Shown one piece after another: positions 8,845-17,700 of a stretch of 64,000 bases of DNA. The DNA is from Flavobacterium sp. JAD_PAG50586_2. GTDB taxonomy: Bacteria; Bacteroidota; Bacteroidia; Flavobacteriales; Flavobacteriaceae. The DNA is taken from NCBI GenBank assembly GCA_023213215.1, contig CP096136.1:1612001-1676000 (forward strand), in the 5' to 3' direction. A model generated the notes under the pieces. That model was given only the letters and a program-made list of their open reading frames with translations, searched no databases and had not been told where the DNA came from. Made by a program: the position numbers and the translations under genes. The stretch's first letter is position 1. Each line of letters begins with the position of its first letter.

Positions 8845-10187
8845 TTATTTCTTCAAACTTCCAACAACATCTCCTAATAATTCATTAAAATTAAACTCTT
8901 CACTCAATCCCATTCTCACAATAACTAAGTCGTGGCTTGGAAAAATTGCCACCATCTGTCCCTGGTAACCGCTGCAATAATACATGTCTTTAGGAACATC
9001 AGGAAAATAACCGCCGGCATTCAGCCAAAACTGAGCGCCATATCTTCCATTGGAAGTATTGGTGGGTGTTGATGCATATTTAGCCCAGCTTTCGTCAAAA
9101 ATCTGCTCTCCATTCCAATTGCCATTATGCAGATAAAGTAAGCCAAATTTTGCCCAGTCACGCGTATTTGCCCAACCATAAGACGAACCTACAAAGTTTC
9201 CAGCCATATCGGTCTCAATAAGTGCTGAATTCATTCCGATTTTATCGAACAGACTATTATACCAATAATCTAAATATTCCTGATGCGTTTTGAATTGTTT
9301 TCTCAAAATTCCGCTAAGAAGGTTTGTCGTTCCGGATGAATAATACCAATGAGTGTTTGGTTTGTATTTGGCTGGTTTTTCTATTTGTGATTGGCTCATG
9401 TCTTCATCCTGGAAAAGCATTTTGGTTACATCCGAAATCTTTCCATAATCTTCTTCCCATTCCAATCCCGAATTCATGTGCAATAAATCGTTGATGGTAA
9501 TTTTCGAACGCTCATCCTTTTTCCATTCCGCTATTGGTGCTGGATTCAGAATATTTATTTTGCCCTGTCTCTGAAGGATGCCGAAATAGGTTGCAGTTAT
9601 GCTTTTCGTCATTGACCATCCCAAGATTTTCGAGTTTTTATTGAAACCATCAGCATATTTTTCAGCAATGATTTTGTCTTTATAGATTATAATTACTGAA
9701 CGTGATCTTTTTTCTTTTCATCTTTTTTGTCAAACGCATTATCCACGGCTTTCTGCAATCTTTCATAATCAATGTTGTCAAAAACGGTATCTTTTGGCTC
9801 AAGATTTCCATACGGAAAAGGAAGACTGTTATTAAGTTTAGTTCTTTTTGGAATTTCGTAAGGTTTGCTGAGGTCAAAATCATCGTTGATTAGGGTCACA
9901 CCCAAACCTTTCCTGTAAATTGCTTTTCGTTCCTTTAAACCATAAACGGTTGCCGTCGAGAATTTTTTGGCTTCATCGATTTTGTTGGTTGCCCAATCCA
10001 CTTTCGGAATGTCGTTGTCACCTTGTTGAATAGTTTCGAGATTCCGTCCATCAATAAAATGACCTGAAGCCACACTTTTGGCAGAAAAACCGGAGATTAA
10101 ATCGAGCTGAGGATAAATGGCAATCCGTAAATAAACAAATAGAATTAGTAATAAAGCAACGAGGATTTTGAGGAATTTTTTACTCAT
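8845..10187 (-). CDS. Serine hydrolase (beta-lactamase/class C PBP fold), reading frame broken by a one-base deletion
   Basis: The N-terminal part (start ATG at 10187, MSKKFLKILVALLLILFVYL membrane anchor) ends at a stop near 9690. The C-terminal part continues in the -1 frame and reads VIIIYKDKIIAEKYADGF, then SMTK, the SxxK nucleophile motif (Ser and Lys), and the YSSGTTN segment supplying the YxN-like tyrosine. The switch lies at an A6 run at 9708-9713 of the coding strand; one more A would restore a single frame of about 448 residues. The family includes esterases, D-amino peptidases and penicillin-binding-like enzymes acting outside the inner membrane; the substrate is unknown. The break probably reflects a sequencing undercall, since six other genes in the window show the same defect. 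Confidence 0.85.
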
Positions 10188-10300
10188 TTTTTTAAAATTG
10201 TTTTTTGGGTATTCGTGAATCTTCGATTTCATTATAGGTTTAGATTATGTGCAGATAAGTAAAAGTAAAAAAAGATAGTGTTCCAAAACGCTTAATTAGC

Positions 10301-10308
10301 TATTTTTG
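10301..10308 (+). promoter_or_regulatory. Candidate -7 element of the sufS operon
   Basis: TATTTTTG fits TAnnTTTG and lies 25 bases before the chosen sufS start. No clear TTTG is found 19 bases upstream, so the call is tentative. Confidence 0.4.
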
Positions 10309-10332
10309 TATAGAATTTTTCTAAATAAACAA

Positions 10333-11553
10333 ATGCTGGATATACAAAAAATAAGAGCCGATTTCCCGATACTTTCGCAACAGATAAACGGAAAACCGCT
10401 CGTTTATTTTGATAACGGAGCGACTTCGCAAAAACCTCAGGTTGTTATTGATGCCATTGTGGATTATTATTCAAGGTACAATGCCAATATCCATCGCGGT
10501 GTTCATTCATTGAGCCAAATTGCGACCGATGCTTATGAACAAGCACGAAATAAAATACAGAAACATTTTAATGCCAAGCATAGCTACGAAATAATCCTAA
10601 CTTCGGGAACGACCGAAAGTATTAATCTCGTTGCGAATGGTTTTGCATCATTACTGAAAGCTGGTGACGAAATCATTGTCTCTGCATTAGAACATCATAG
10701 TAATATTGTGCCGTGGCAGATGTTGTGTGAACACACAGGAGCGAAGTTATTGGTAATTCCGATGAATTATGATGGTGAATTGCTGATGGATGAATATGAA
10801 AAATTACTTTCGGATAAAACGAAACTGGTATTTTGCAACCATGTATCCAATGCATTGGGAACAATCAATCCGATTAAATTTATAATAGAGAAAGCACATA
10901 ATGTAGGAGCCGCTGTTTTAATTGACGGTGCACAGGCGTGTCCACATTTAAAACCCGATGTGCAGTTATTGGATGTAGATTTTTATGTTGCTTCGGCGCA
11001 TAAAATGTGTGGCCCAACCGGAGTTGGAATGCTATACGGAAAAGAAGAATGGCTGCGAAAACTGCCACCTTATAAAGGCGGAGGCGAAATGATTGCAACG
11101 GTAACTTTCGAGAAAACGACCTATGCAGATTTGCCACATAAATTTGAAGCGGGAACGCCTAATATCTGTGGTGGAATTGCGTTTGGGGTTGCCATTGATT
11201 ACCTAAACGGAATCGGTTTTGACACTATTGCAGAGTACGAAAATGAATTGCTGGCATACGGAACCAAAAGGTTGATGGAAATAGAAAACATGGAAATTTA
11301 CGGTCCAAAAGACTTGAGTCATAAAGCATCCGTAATTTCGTTTAACATCAAAGGAATCCATCCGTATGATGTTGGTACAATTATTGACAAGTTGGGAATC
11401 GCAGTACGAACCGGACATCATTGCGCACAGCCGATTATGGATTATTATAAAATTCCGGGAACAATAAGGGCAAGCTTTGCTTTTTATAATACCAAGGAAG
11501 AAATCGATCTAATGATTGAAGCGCTGAAAAAAGCACAACTAATGTTGTCATAA
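10333..11553 (+). CDS. sufS: Cysteine desulfurase SufS
   Basis: The ATG at 10333 (MLDIQKIRADFP) is preferred over an upstream start because it matches the usual N-terminus and gives 406 residues. This PLP enzyme converts L-cysteine to alanine and passes the sulfur as a persulfide to SufE. The PLP-binding lysine is Lys224 in SAHKMCGPTG. The persulfide cysteine is Cys364 in RTGHHCAQP, the same position as in E. coli SufS, and the preceding RTGHHC motif marks the group II (SufS) type rather than IscS. It heads a five-gene operon whose next gene starts 10 bases after its stop. Confidence 0.97.
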   Translation: MLDIQKIRADFPILSQQINGKPLVYFDNGATSQKPQVVIDAIVDYYSRYNANIHRGVHSLSQIATDAYEQARNKIQKHFNAKHSYEIILTSGTTESINLVANGFASLLKAGDEIIVSALEHHSNIVPWQMLCEHTGAKLLVIPMNYDGELLMDEYEKLLSDKTKLVFCNHVSNALGTINPIKFIIEKAHNVGAAVLIDGAQACPHLKPDVQLLDVDFYVASAHKMCGPTGVGMLYGKEEWLRKLPPYKGGGEMIATVTFEKTTYADLPHKFEAGTPNICGGIAFGVAIDYLNGIGFDTIAEYENELLAYGTKRLMEIENMEIYGPKDLSHKASVISFNIKGIHPYDVGTIIDKLGIAVRTGHHCAQPIMDYYKIPGTIRASFAFYNTKEEIDLMIEALKKAQLMLS

Positions 11554-11563
11554 AATAAAAAAC

Positions 11564-12001
11564 ATGAAGATAGTAAGCTTACTTTTCCTGACACTTTTGA
11601 TGAGCAAAAGCTGCTCCAACCAAGCCCAGAATGACTTAAAAAATTCGGTGGTGCAATATACCGCCAACACCAGAGGCTTTCATTTACAGATTTTAGTGGT
11701 TAATCAAAAAGCTACAATTTCTCAAGGTAGAGGAACAGAAAACCCGTCACAACAGATTGCAATTTCTGATGCTGACTGGAAAGAATTGATAACGGAATTT
11801 GGAAAAATAAATTTAGAGGAAGTTCCAAATCTTAAAGATCCGACTCAAAAACGTTTTTATGATGGCGCAGCTATTGCCGGGTTAAAAATCCGTTATCAAG
11901 ATAAGAACTATGAAACCGTTGCTTTTGACCATGGATTTCCACCAGCTGCGATTGAGAATTTTGTCAAAAAAATAGTGTCATTAGCCAAAGAAAACGAATG
12001 A
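11564..12001 (+). CDS. Small lipoprotein of unknown function inside the suf operon
   Basis: A 145-residue protein with a lipoprotein signal (lipobox SKSC at about residues 14-17), so it should be exported and lipid-anchored. The mature part is short, with no cysteine beyond the lipid-bearing one and no motif I recognise; central stretches are TANTRGFHLQI and DGAAIAGLKIRYQDKNYET. The stop codon overlaps the sufE start by four bases (ATGA), and sufS ends 10 bases upstream, so it is certainly co-transcribed with cytosolic sulfur-transfer genes. An envelope lipoprotein in that place is odd, and a role in Fe-S assembly should not be assumed. Confidence 0.85.
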   Translation: MKIVSLLFLTLLMSKSCSNQAQNDLKNSVVQYTANTRGFHLQILVVNQKATISQGRGTENPSQQIAISDADWKELITEFGKINLEEVPNLKDPTQKRFYDGAAIAGLKIRYQDKNYETVAFDHGFPPAAIENFVKKIVSLAKENE

Positions 12002-12417
12002 ACATAAAAGATATACAAAACGAAATTGTCGATGAATTCTCTATGTTTGATGATTGGATGCAGCGCTACGAATATATTATCGATTTGGGAAAAGGATTGC
12101 CGTTGATTGACGAGCAATACAAAACCGAAGACAATATTATTAAAGGCTGTCAGTCCAAAGTGTGGGTGCACGCTGAGATGATTGGCGATAAGATAGTTTT
12201 TACTGCCGATAGTGATGCGATCCTGACTAAAGGGATTATTGCGGTTTTGATTCGTGCTTTTTCCAATCAGAAAGCAACAGATATTTTAAACGCTGACACC
12301 CATTTTATTGACGAAATTGGACTAAAGGAACATTTGTCGCCTACACGTGCAAACGGTTTGGTTTCGATGATAAAAAAAATAAAAATGTACGCTTTGGCAT
12401 TTAATGCTAAAAATTAA
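11998..12417 (+). CDS. sufE: Sulfur acceptor protein SufE
   Basis: A 139-residue protein of the SufE/CsdE family. The acceptor cysteine is Cys51 in IKGCQSKVW, matching the E. coli SufE position. It takes the persulfide sulfur from SufS Cys364 and delivers it to SufB. The start overlaps the stop of the preceding lipoprotein by four bases, suggesting translational coupling, and the DUF59 gene begins 5 bases after its stop. Confidence 0.97.
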   Translation: MNIKDIQNEIVDEFSMFDDWMQRYEYIIDLGKGLPLIDEQYKTEDNIIKGCQSKVWVHAEMIGDKIVFTADSDAILTKGIIAVLIRAFSNQKATDILNADTHFIDEIGLKEHLSPTRANGLVSMIKKIKMYALAFNAKN

Positions 12418-12422
12418 AAATT

Positions 12423-12746
12423 ATGGAAGAATTTAAAGACGATATCAATTTAGGAGAAAGTGTGGTAAAAGTACTGAAAGGTATTTACGACCCTGAAATT
12501 CCGGTTGATATATACGAACTGGGATTGATTTACGATGTGATGATTAATGAAGACAACGATGTTAAGGTACTGATGACATTAACATCACCAAATTGTCCTG
12601 TTGCGGAAACGTTACCACGTGAAGTAGAAGAAAAAATCAAGAAAATAGACAACGTTAAAGACTGCGAAGTAGAGATTACTTTTGATCCGCCGTGGAGCAA
12701 GGATTTGATGAGTGAAGAAGCAAAATTAGAATTAGGAATGCTCTAA
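12423..12746 (+). CDS. DUF59/MIP18 family Fe-S assembly protein (SufT-like)
   Basis: A 107-residue protein with the family hallmarks DPEIPVDIYELGLIYDV (about residues 22-38) and TSPNCPVAETLP, the latter holding the conserved cysteine. Members include bacterial SufT and the eukaryotic CIA factor MIP18; they help deliver or mature Fe-S clusters on target proteins. A PaaD-like role is excluded by the neighbourhood, since it sits 5 bases after sufE and 1 base before the DUF2480 gene in the sufS operon. Confidence 0.92.
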   Translation: MEEFKDDINLGESVVKVLKGIYDPEIPVDIYELGLIYDVMINEDNDVKVLMTLTSPNCPVAETLPREVEEKIKKIDNVKDCEVEITFDPPWSKDLMSEEAKLELGML

Positions 12747-12747
12747 A

Positions 12748-13257
12748 ATGCAAGAAGAAATTATAAATAAAGTGGCCAACTCAGCGCTAGAAGTTTTCGA
12801 TTTGGAAGATTATTATCCAAACGGAATCCGAACGCAACTTGATATTTCGCAATGGCTTTATGAAGGTTTCCTCTTGAAGGAAAAAGACTTTCGCGAAGCC
12901 TTGAAAAATCAGGATTGGAGTCAATATGAAAATCATTATGTTGCAATCAATTGCTCCACGGATGCTATAATTCCGGCTTGGGCAACGATTTTGGTTACGG
13001 TTTATCTTGCTCCATTTGCCAAAAAAGTGGTTACCGGAACACTCGAAGATTTAAACACTGCCTTATATCAGGAAATCCTCCAAACTATAGATTACTCCAT
13101 CTATCAGGACAAGTCAGTTATCTTAAAAGGTTGTTCCAAAAAACCGGTTCCTGAAAGTGCCTATGTCATAGCAATTCAAAAACTGCAGCACTACGCTAAA
13201 AGCATTATGTATGGCGAAGCATGTTCTGCTGTTCCGTTATTCAAAAAGGGGAAATAA
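12748..13257 (+). CDS. DUF2480 family protein
   Basis: A 169-residue cytosolic protein that I recognise as DUF2480, a Bacteroidota family usually found beside suf genes; its function is unknown. Visible features are NKVANSALEVFDLEDYYP at the start, a central NCSTDAIIPAWA motif with a cysteine, and LKGCSKKPVPESAYV near residue 127 with a second cysteine. The two conserved cysteines and the place at the end of the sufS-sufE-DUF59 operon (1-base spacing) suggest a Fe-S or sulfur-related role, which is inference. Confidence 0.85.
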   Translation: MQEEIINKVANSALEVFDLEDYYPNGIRTQLDISQWLYEGFLLKEKDFREALKNQDWSQYENHYVAINCSTDAIIPAWATILVTVYLAPFAKKVVTGTLEDLNTALYQEILQTIDYSIYQDKSVILKGCSKKPVPESAYVIAIQKLQHYAKSIMYGEACSAVPLFKKGK

Positions 13258-13275
13258 TCCACTTTTCTCATTCCT

Positions 13276-13306
13276 TTTGGTTTAGCCAAATGTATTCTTA
13301 CCTTTG
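13276..13306 (+). promoter_or_regulatory. Bacteroidota-type promoter of the DUF3078 gene
   Basis: TTTG at 13276-13279, a 19-base spacer, and TACCTTTG at 13299-13306 match the TTTG/TAnnTTTG consensus exactly. The ATG is 28 bases downstream. This is the clearest promoter in the window. Confidence 0.8.
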
Positions 13307-13333
13307 CACCCGAAAATCTTAAAACCAAACGAG

Positions 13334-14226
13334 ATGAGAAAAAGTATACTTACGGGAATTTTAGCATTTGCCTTTACAAGCGTATTTGCACAGGTGAATG
13401 AAAAAGAGCTGATGAAAAAACCGAAGAGGCGGTTGCCAAAATCAAGGAAGAAAATCCAATGGGTTGGCAGAAAAAAGGAATGTTCACGGTTTTATTGAAT
13501 CAGGCCAACTTTAACAACTGGCTTGCTGGTGGACAAAACAGCATTTCCGGTAATATGGGAGTGAAATATGATTTCAATTACAAAAGTGAAACCTGGACCT
13601 GGGATAACAAATTGTTTGCGAATTATGGCTTGACAAAACTTCAGGGACAAGACCTTCAAAAAACAGATGACAGAGTTGAATTTAATTCGCTTTTAGGTAA
13701 AAAAGCAACCGGAGAATGGTTTTATTCAGCCTTTTTCAACTTTAAGACGCAATTTGATTCGGGCGTTGATCCCGCAGATAATACCATGAAAATTTCGCAT
13801 TTCTTTTCTCCGGCCTATTTCCAGCTGGGAATTGGTATGTTATGGAAGAAAAGCGATAACCTAAAGATAAATGTTGCGCCAGCGACTTCTAAGTTGATTA
13901 TGGTGCACAAACATTTCACGGATTTGGGACCATCTTTTGGTGTAGACCAAGGTGACAGCTCGCGTTTAGAATTTGGAGCGGCTTTAAATGGATATTACAA
14001 ATTCAATATTATGGAAAATGTATCCGCTGAAAATATCTTAAACCTGTACACCAACTATCTTGAAGATGCACAAAATGTAGACGTTGATTACACTTTGAAC
14101 ATTGTAATGAAAGTGAATAAATTCATGTCGACCAACCTATCGTTCCAAACAATTTATGATGATAACGCTTTCCGCGGATTTCAGACAAGGGAAGTTATCG
14201 GAGTTGGTATAAACTACGGATTTTGA
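13334..14226 (+). CDS. DUF3078 outer-membrane protein, reading frame broken by a one-base deletion
   Basis: The N-terminus MRKSILTGILAFAFTSVFAQ is a signal peptide. After about 28 residues the frame is lost at an A6 run (13415-13420) and the rest continues in the -1 frame as TEEAVAKIKEENPMGWQKKG. With one more A the protein would have about 297 residues. The second part has the DUF3078 pattern: LNQANFNNWLAGGQNSISG, then alternating aromatic beta strands and a C-terminal strand ending GVGINYGF, as in outer-membrane beta barrels. The family is common in Bacteroidota; its role is unknown. The gene has its own promoter and a strong terminator, so it is a single-gene unit. The break is probably a sequencing error. 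Confidence 0.85.
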
Positions 14227-14240
14227 TAAAAAAACCAAAT

Positions 14241-14276
14241 AAAAAAGCCGATCCATTGAGTTGAATCGGCTTTTTT
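14241..14276. terminator. Bidirectional intrinsic terminator
   Basis: A 12-bp stem (AAAAAAGCCGAT with ATCGGCTTTTTT) and a 12-base loop lie between the convergent DUF3078 and small secreted protein genes and can serve both. Confidence 0.9.
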
Positions 14277-14294
14277 ATTTTTTACTAATTAAAT

Positions 14295-14561
14295 TTATAG
14301 ACTTATTCTAGGAGTTGCAGTACTTCTTAAAGCTATACTCTTAGGCTTCACAGCCTTGCCTTTAGATACCGCAGTATAAGTCTTAGATGTTGTTTTTGAG
14401 GTTGAGGTGTTTTTGGTTTTGCTTACATAACCCAACCTTGATCCGTAACCACTAGAACTTGCCTCATCTGGTAGCTTTGTGAAGGAAAAAGCTTTTGCGC
14501 TAAATAATATCAGCAAAAAAAGGAACAGTTTGAAAGCATCTTTTGGGGTAATTGTTTTCAT
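14295..14561 (-). CDS. Small secreted protein resembling the N-terminus of the neighbouring surface protein
   Basis: An 88-residue basic protein with a signal peptide ending near SAKAFSF. The following SSGYGSRLGYVSKT stretch resembles SYGSSSWIGYVYNA just after the signal peptide of the 1672-residue surface protein encoded next to it, and the two signal peptides are also alike. The remainder is Lys/Ser/Thr-rich with no domain. It could be a truncated copy of the large gene's start, or a small secreted protein in its own right. It lies 200 bases downstream of the large gene on the same strand, behind a terminator. Confidence 0.6.
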   Translation of the reverse strand: MKTITPKDAFKLFLFLLILFSAKAFSFTKLPDEASSSGYGSRLGYVSKTKNTSTSKTTSKTYTAVSKGKAVKPKSIALRSTATPRISL

Positions 14562-14702
14562 GGGTTCATATATTTTAATTATACAGCATAAACTTACTTA
14601 ATAATCGCTAAAAGAGCAAATATAATCGATAAAATACACAATTATAATCAAAAATTGCAATTTTTCTTATAAAATTATAATTTCTATTTTATTAAAACAA
14701 AC

Positions 14703-14730
14703 AAAAAGCCCCAATAAAATGGAGCTTTCT
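14703..14730 (-). terminator. Intrinsic terminator of the large surface protein gene
   Basis: On the minus strand AAAGCTCC pairs with GGGGCTTT (one G-U) around an 8-base loop and is followed by a T-rich tail. It lies 32 bases after the stop. Confidence 0.7.
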
Positions 14731-14761
14731 TAATAATTACATTTATTGATACAGTACTCTT

Positions 14762-17700
14762 CTAAAAAAGTATTTTTTTGGTAATTATATTGCCATTGTC
14801 CAGGGTTATTTTTACGATAATTACTTGCTTGGCAATGTTCAGTTCAGCGGTTTTGAATTGGTTCGAATTAATATCTTTTTCAAAGTACAAGGATTTTCCA
14901 AGCAAATCGAAAAATTGTATTTTATCTATAGTAAAGTTATTTGCAGTAACTTCAATATGTTTTCCAGTTTTTACAATTTTAATATCATCTTCTAAAGATA
15001 TCGGATTGTCTGTCCCCAATGTACCATTATCGAATCTCAATTCGAAACGGTCATTATAAGTTCCGGTTGCAATGTTGAAATCGAATGGAGCCGTTTTTAA
15101 ATCATGATAAATTCCAGTTGATTTGTCCAATAAAAATACGTTTTGGTTTTGGAATAATCCATCAAAATGTTCCAGGCTAATGCTAAAATCCCCGGAAATA
15201 GTTGTAGTGATACCAAGGGGAACAATATCATTTTCATTAAAAGGCAGCGCACGACCTTGTATGGCATAATTGGCAGTATCCAAAATAGAATAAAGAGATA
15301 CCACGTTGCCTGCGGGGAATGTTTTTCCGTCATACAAATTATCAAAATCGTTTGTAGCACCTGTAATATATCCAACCAAAGCTTCGTCGTATGCACCAGT
15401 GGCATTAGTAATATTCAACCAAACGCGGTTTTTTTGTAGGGCAGAAACAACTCCTGAAACAGGTTCTTCATTTCCATTCGCAGGATTTATTTTAAAGAAT
15501 TGATTATTGTTATTGGCAACCCGCATACTGTTGTTGAATATAGCCGAATAGGTTCCGGCTGCCAAAGCAGTATTCGCTTCAATAAAGAAACCTTGTCCGG
15601 CTGCCACTTTACCTGTTGGTTCAGAACCACCGGTAATAGCTGAAGATGCCGTCTTTACACCACCGGTAATATTATATTTAGCATAATCATCACGGGTATA
15701 ATTATACATGCCTGTTCCAACGGTATTGGCAATTCCTGTGTTATGTGTCCAAAGATAAATTGTTCCGTTTACAACTCCTGAATTTGTAGGATCAAGCAAG
15801 AATGCATCAATATCAATTGCTGAAGGGTATGGGTTTCCAATTAGATTAAATGTCCCCGTGCTTTTAATGATTGGTGTACTGATGATTCCATTATTTGGGA
15901 CACCGGTAAAAGTAATGTTCAGTACCTGAGGCGTTGCAAAGTTCAAATTGTTTGGTACTCTTGAGATATATCCTTTAGACACATCCATAACCGTAGCACT
16001 TGTTGCAGCAGCCCAGTTATTTATATTTGGGTCAAAAGCATAAAATAATGACGGCGTACCTAACTGGTTTAAAGTTTGTCCGGCTAATGGAGAAGACCAG
16101 TACGTGTAATCATATTGTTTTAGTGGTGCCGAGTTTCTTTTAAAGGTAATATTCCCGACATCAGAAGCAGTGTTACTTACCTGAACCAAACTTCCATTAT
16201 TTTCTATAACCAGACTTGCAGTAGATGCTACCGAAAGGTCATTCTGCACAATCAGACTTAGATTGGAAGGAACAGTAACCACAGCTGTATTTGTTATTTG
16301 ACAAGAGCATACATTCAGGTTACTGCTTAATGTTAAGTTACTCGAAATGATTACCGGAGTTGTATTTGTAGGCGTTCCATTCCGGGAACCATTGCTGTAA
16401 GTAATTGCAGTTGGGACAATAATCCCTATTGATGGGGTATTGACGACGGAGCAGTTTGCATTCTGAACCACTGCACGGTAATATCTTGTTGCTGTTAAAT
16501 TTCCGATCGTTGTACTTGATAAAACTGTTGCAGTTGAAGCAATATTGGTAACACCTGAAGTGAAAGCCGAATCATTTGCATATTGCCATTTGATTACATT
16601 TCCGGTATTACCACTTAATGTTATTGCATTAGGAGCTGTATTCCTGCAGATTGTCGTTGTTGTTGTACTCAAACTTCCGGCTACTGTTGCTGCAGTTACG
16701 TTAACTAATTGGCTTACGCCAGATGTTGTATTACCGCAAACAGAATCTTTTCTCCTAACCCAGTAAGTAGTATCCGAACTTGGCGAAACAATAATAGAAG
16801 CTGCAGTTTGTCCCGATATAGGATTAGTTCCGACAACATTTCCTGTTCCCCATTCATAAGATCCAGTTGTTCCTAAAGTTCCACCAGTAGCGGTTAAAGT
16901 TACAGACGAACCGTTACAAACAGAGGCTGTTCCCGAAATAGCTGTTGGAGTTGTAGAAACGACATTGGTGTTGGTCAAAGTGAGGCTCACATTAGAAACT
17001 CCGGTATTTTCCCTGACGCGTACCTCAATTTCTGAATTTGAATCTAAAGTATAGGAACCTACAGCGACATTGAAATTCCCGTCGCCACTCCAGTTATTAT
17101 TCGACCAAATCATAGTTCCGTTCAAATAAAGTTGTGCGGAATCATCCCAGTTTTGCATAGCGATAGTGTACGTTCCACACGGAAAGCCTTTTCTTTTTGC
17201 AACCATAGTAAAATTATCTACAGGCACAGTACATCCCGACCAACCTGCCGAACTTGATGGAGATGCCGCAGAATTCCAGCTGTTTGTGCCATTTTGGGTA
17301 TCGAAATTTAGCGTGCTTACTGAGTAATATCCAGCATAAACTGCCGAAGTTAATGATATATCCGCGGTAGAATATCCGTAAAGATTCCAAACATTATTTC
17401 CAGCCGTGGCAGGATTTCCCGGAGGTGCTGTTATCGTAACAGTTGTAGTTACGCCACCCGTATAAGATGTGCATGAAGCATCATATCTTCTTACCCAATA
17501 GGTTGTAGTTGCTGTTGGAGAAACTGTAATTGAAATTCCATTTCCTGCAATAGGATTTGTTCCTACAATGCTACCTGTTCCCCATTGATAGGTTGAACCT
17601 GTAGCAGCTGTTCCTCCTGATGCTGTTAAAGTATAACCGCTTCCTGAACAAGAGGCAGAACCTGCTCCGCTTATCGAGGTTGGTGCTGTGGAAGCATTAT

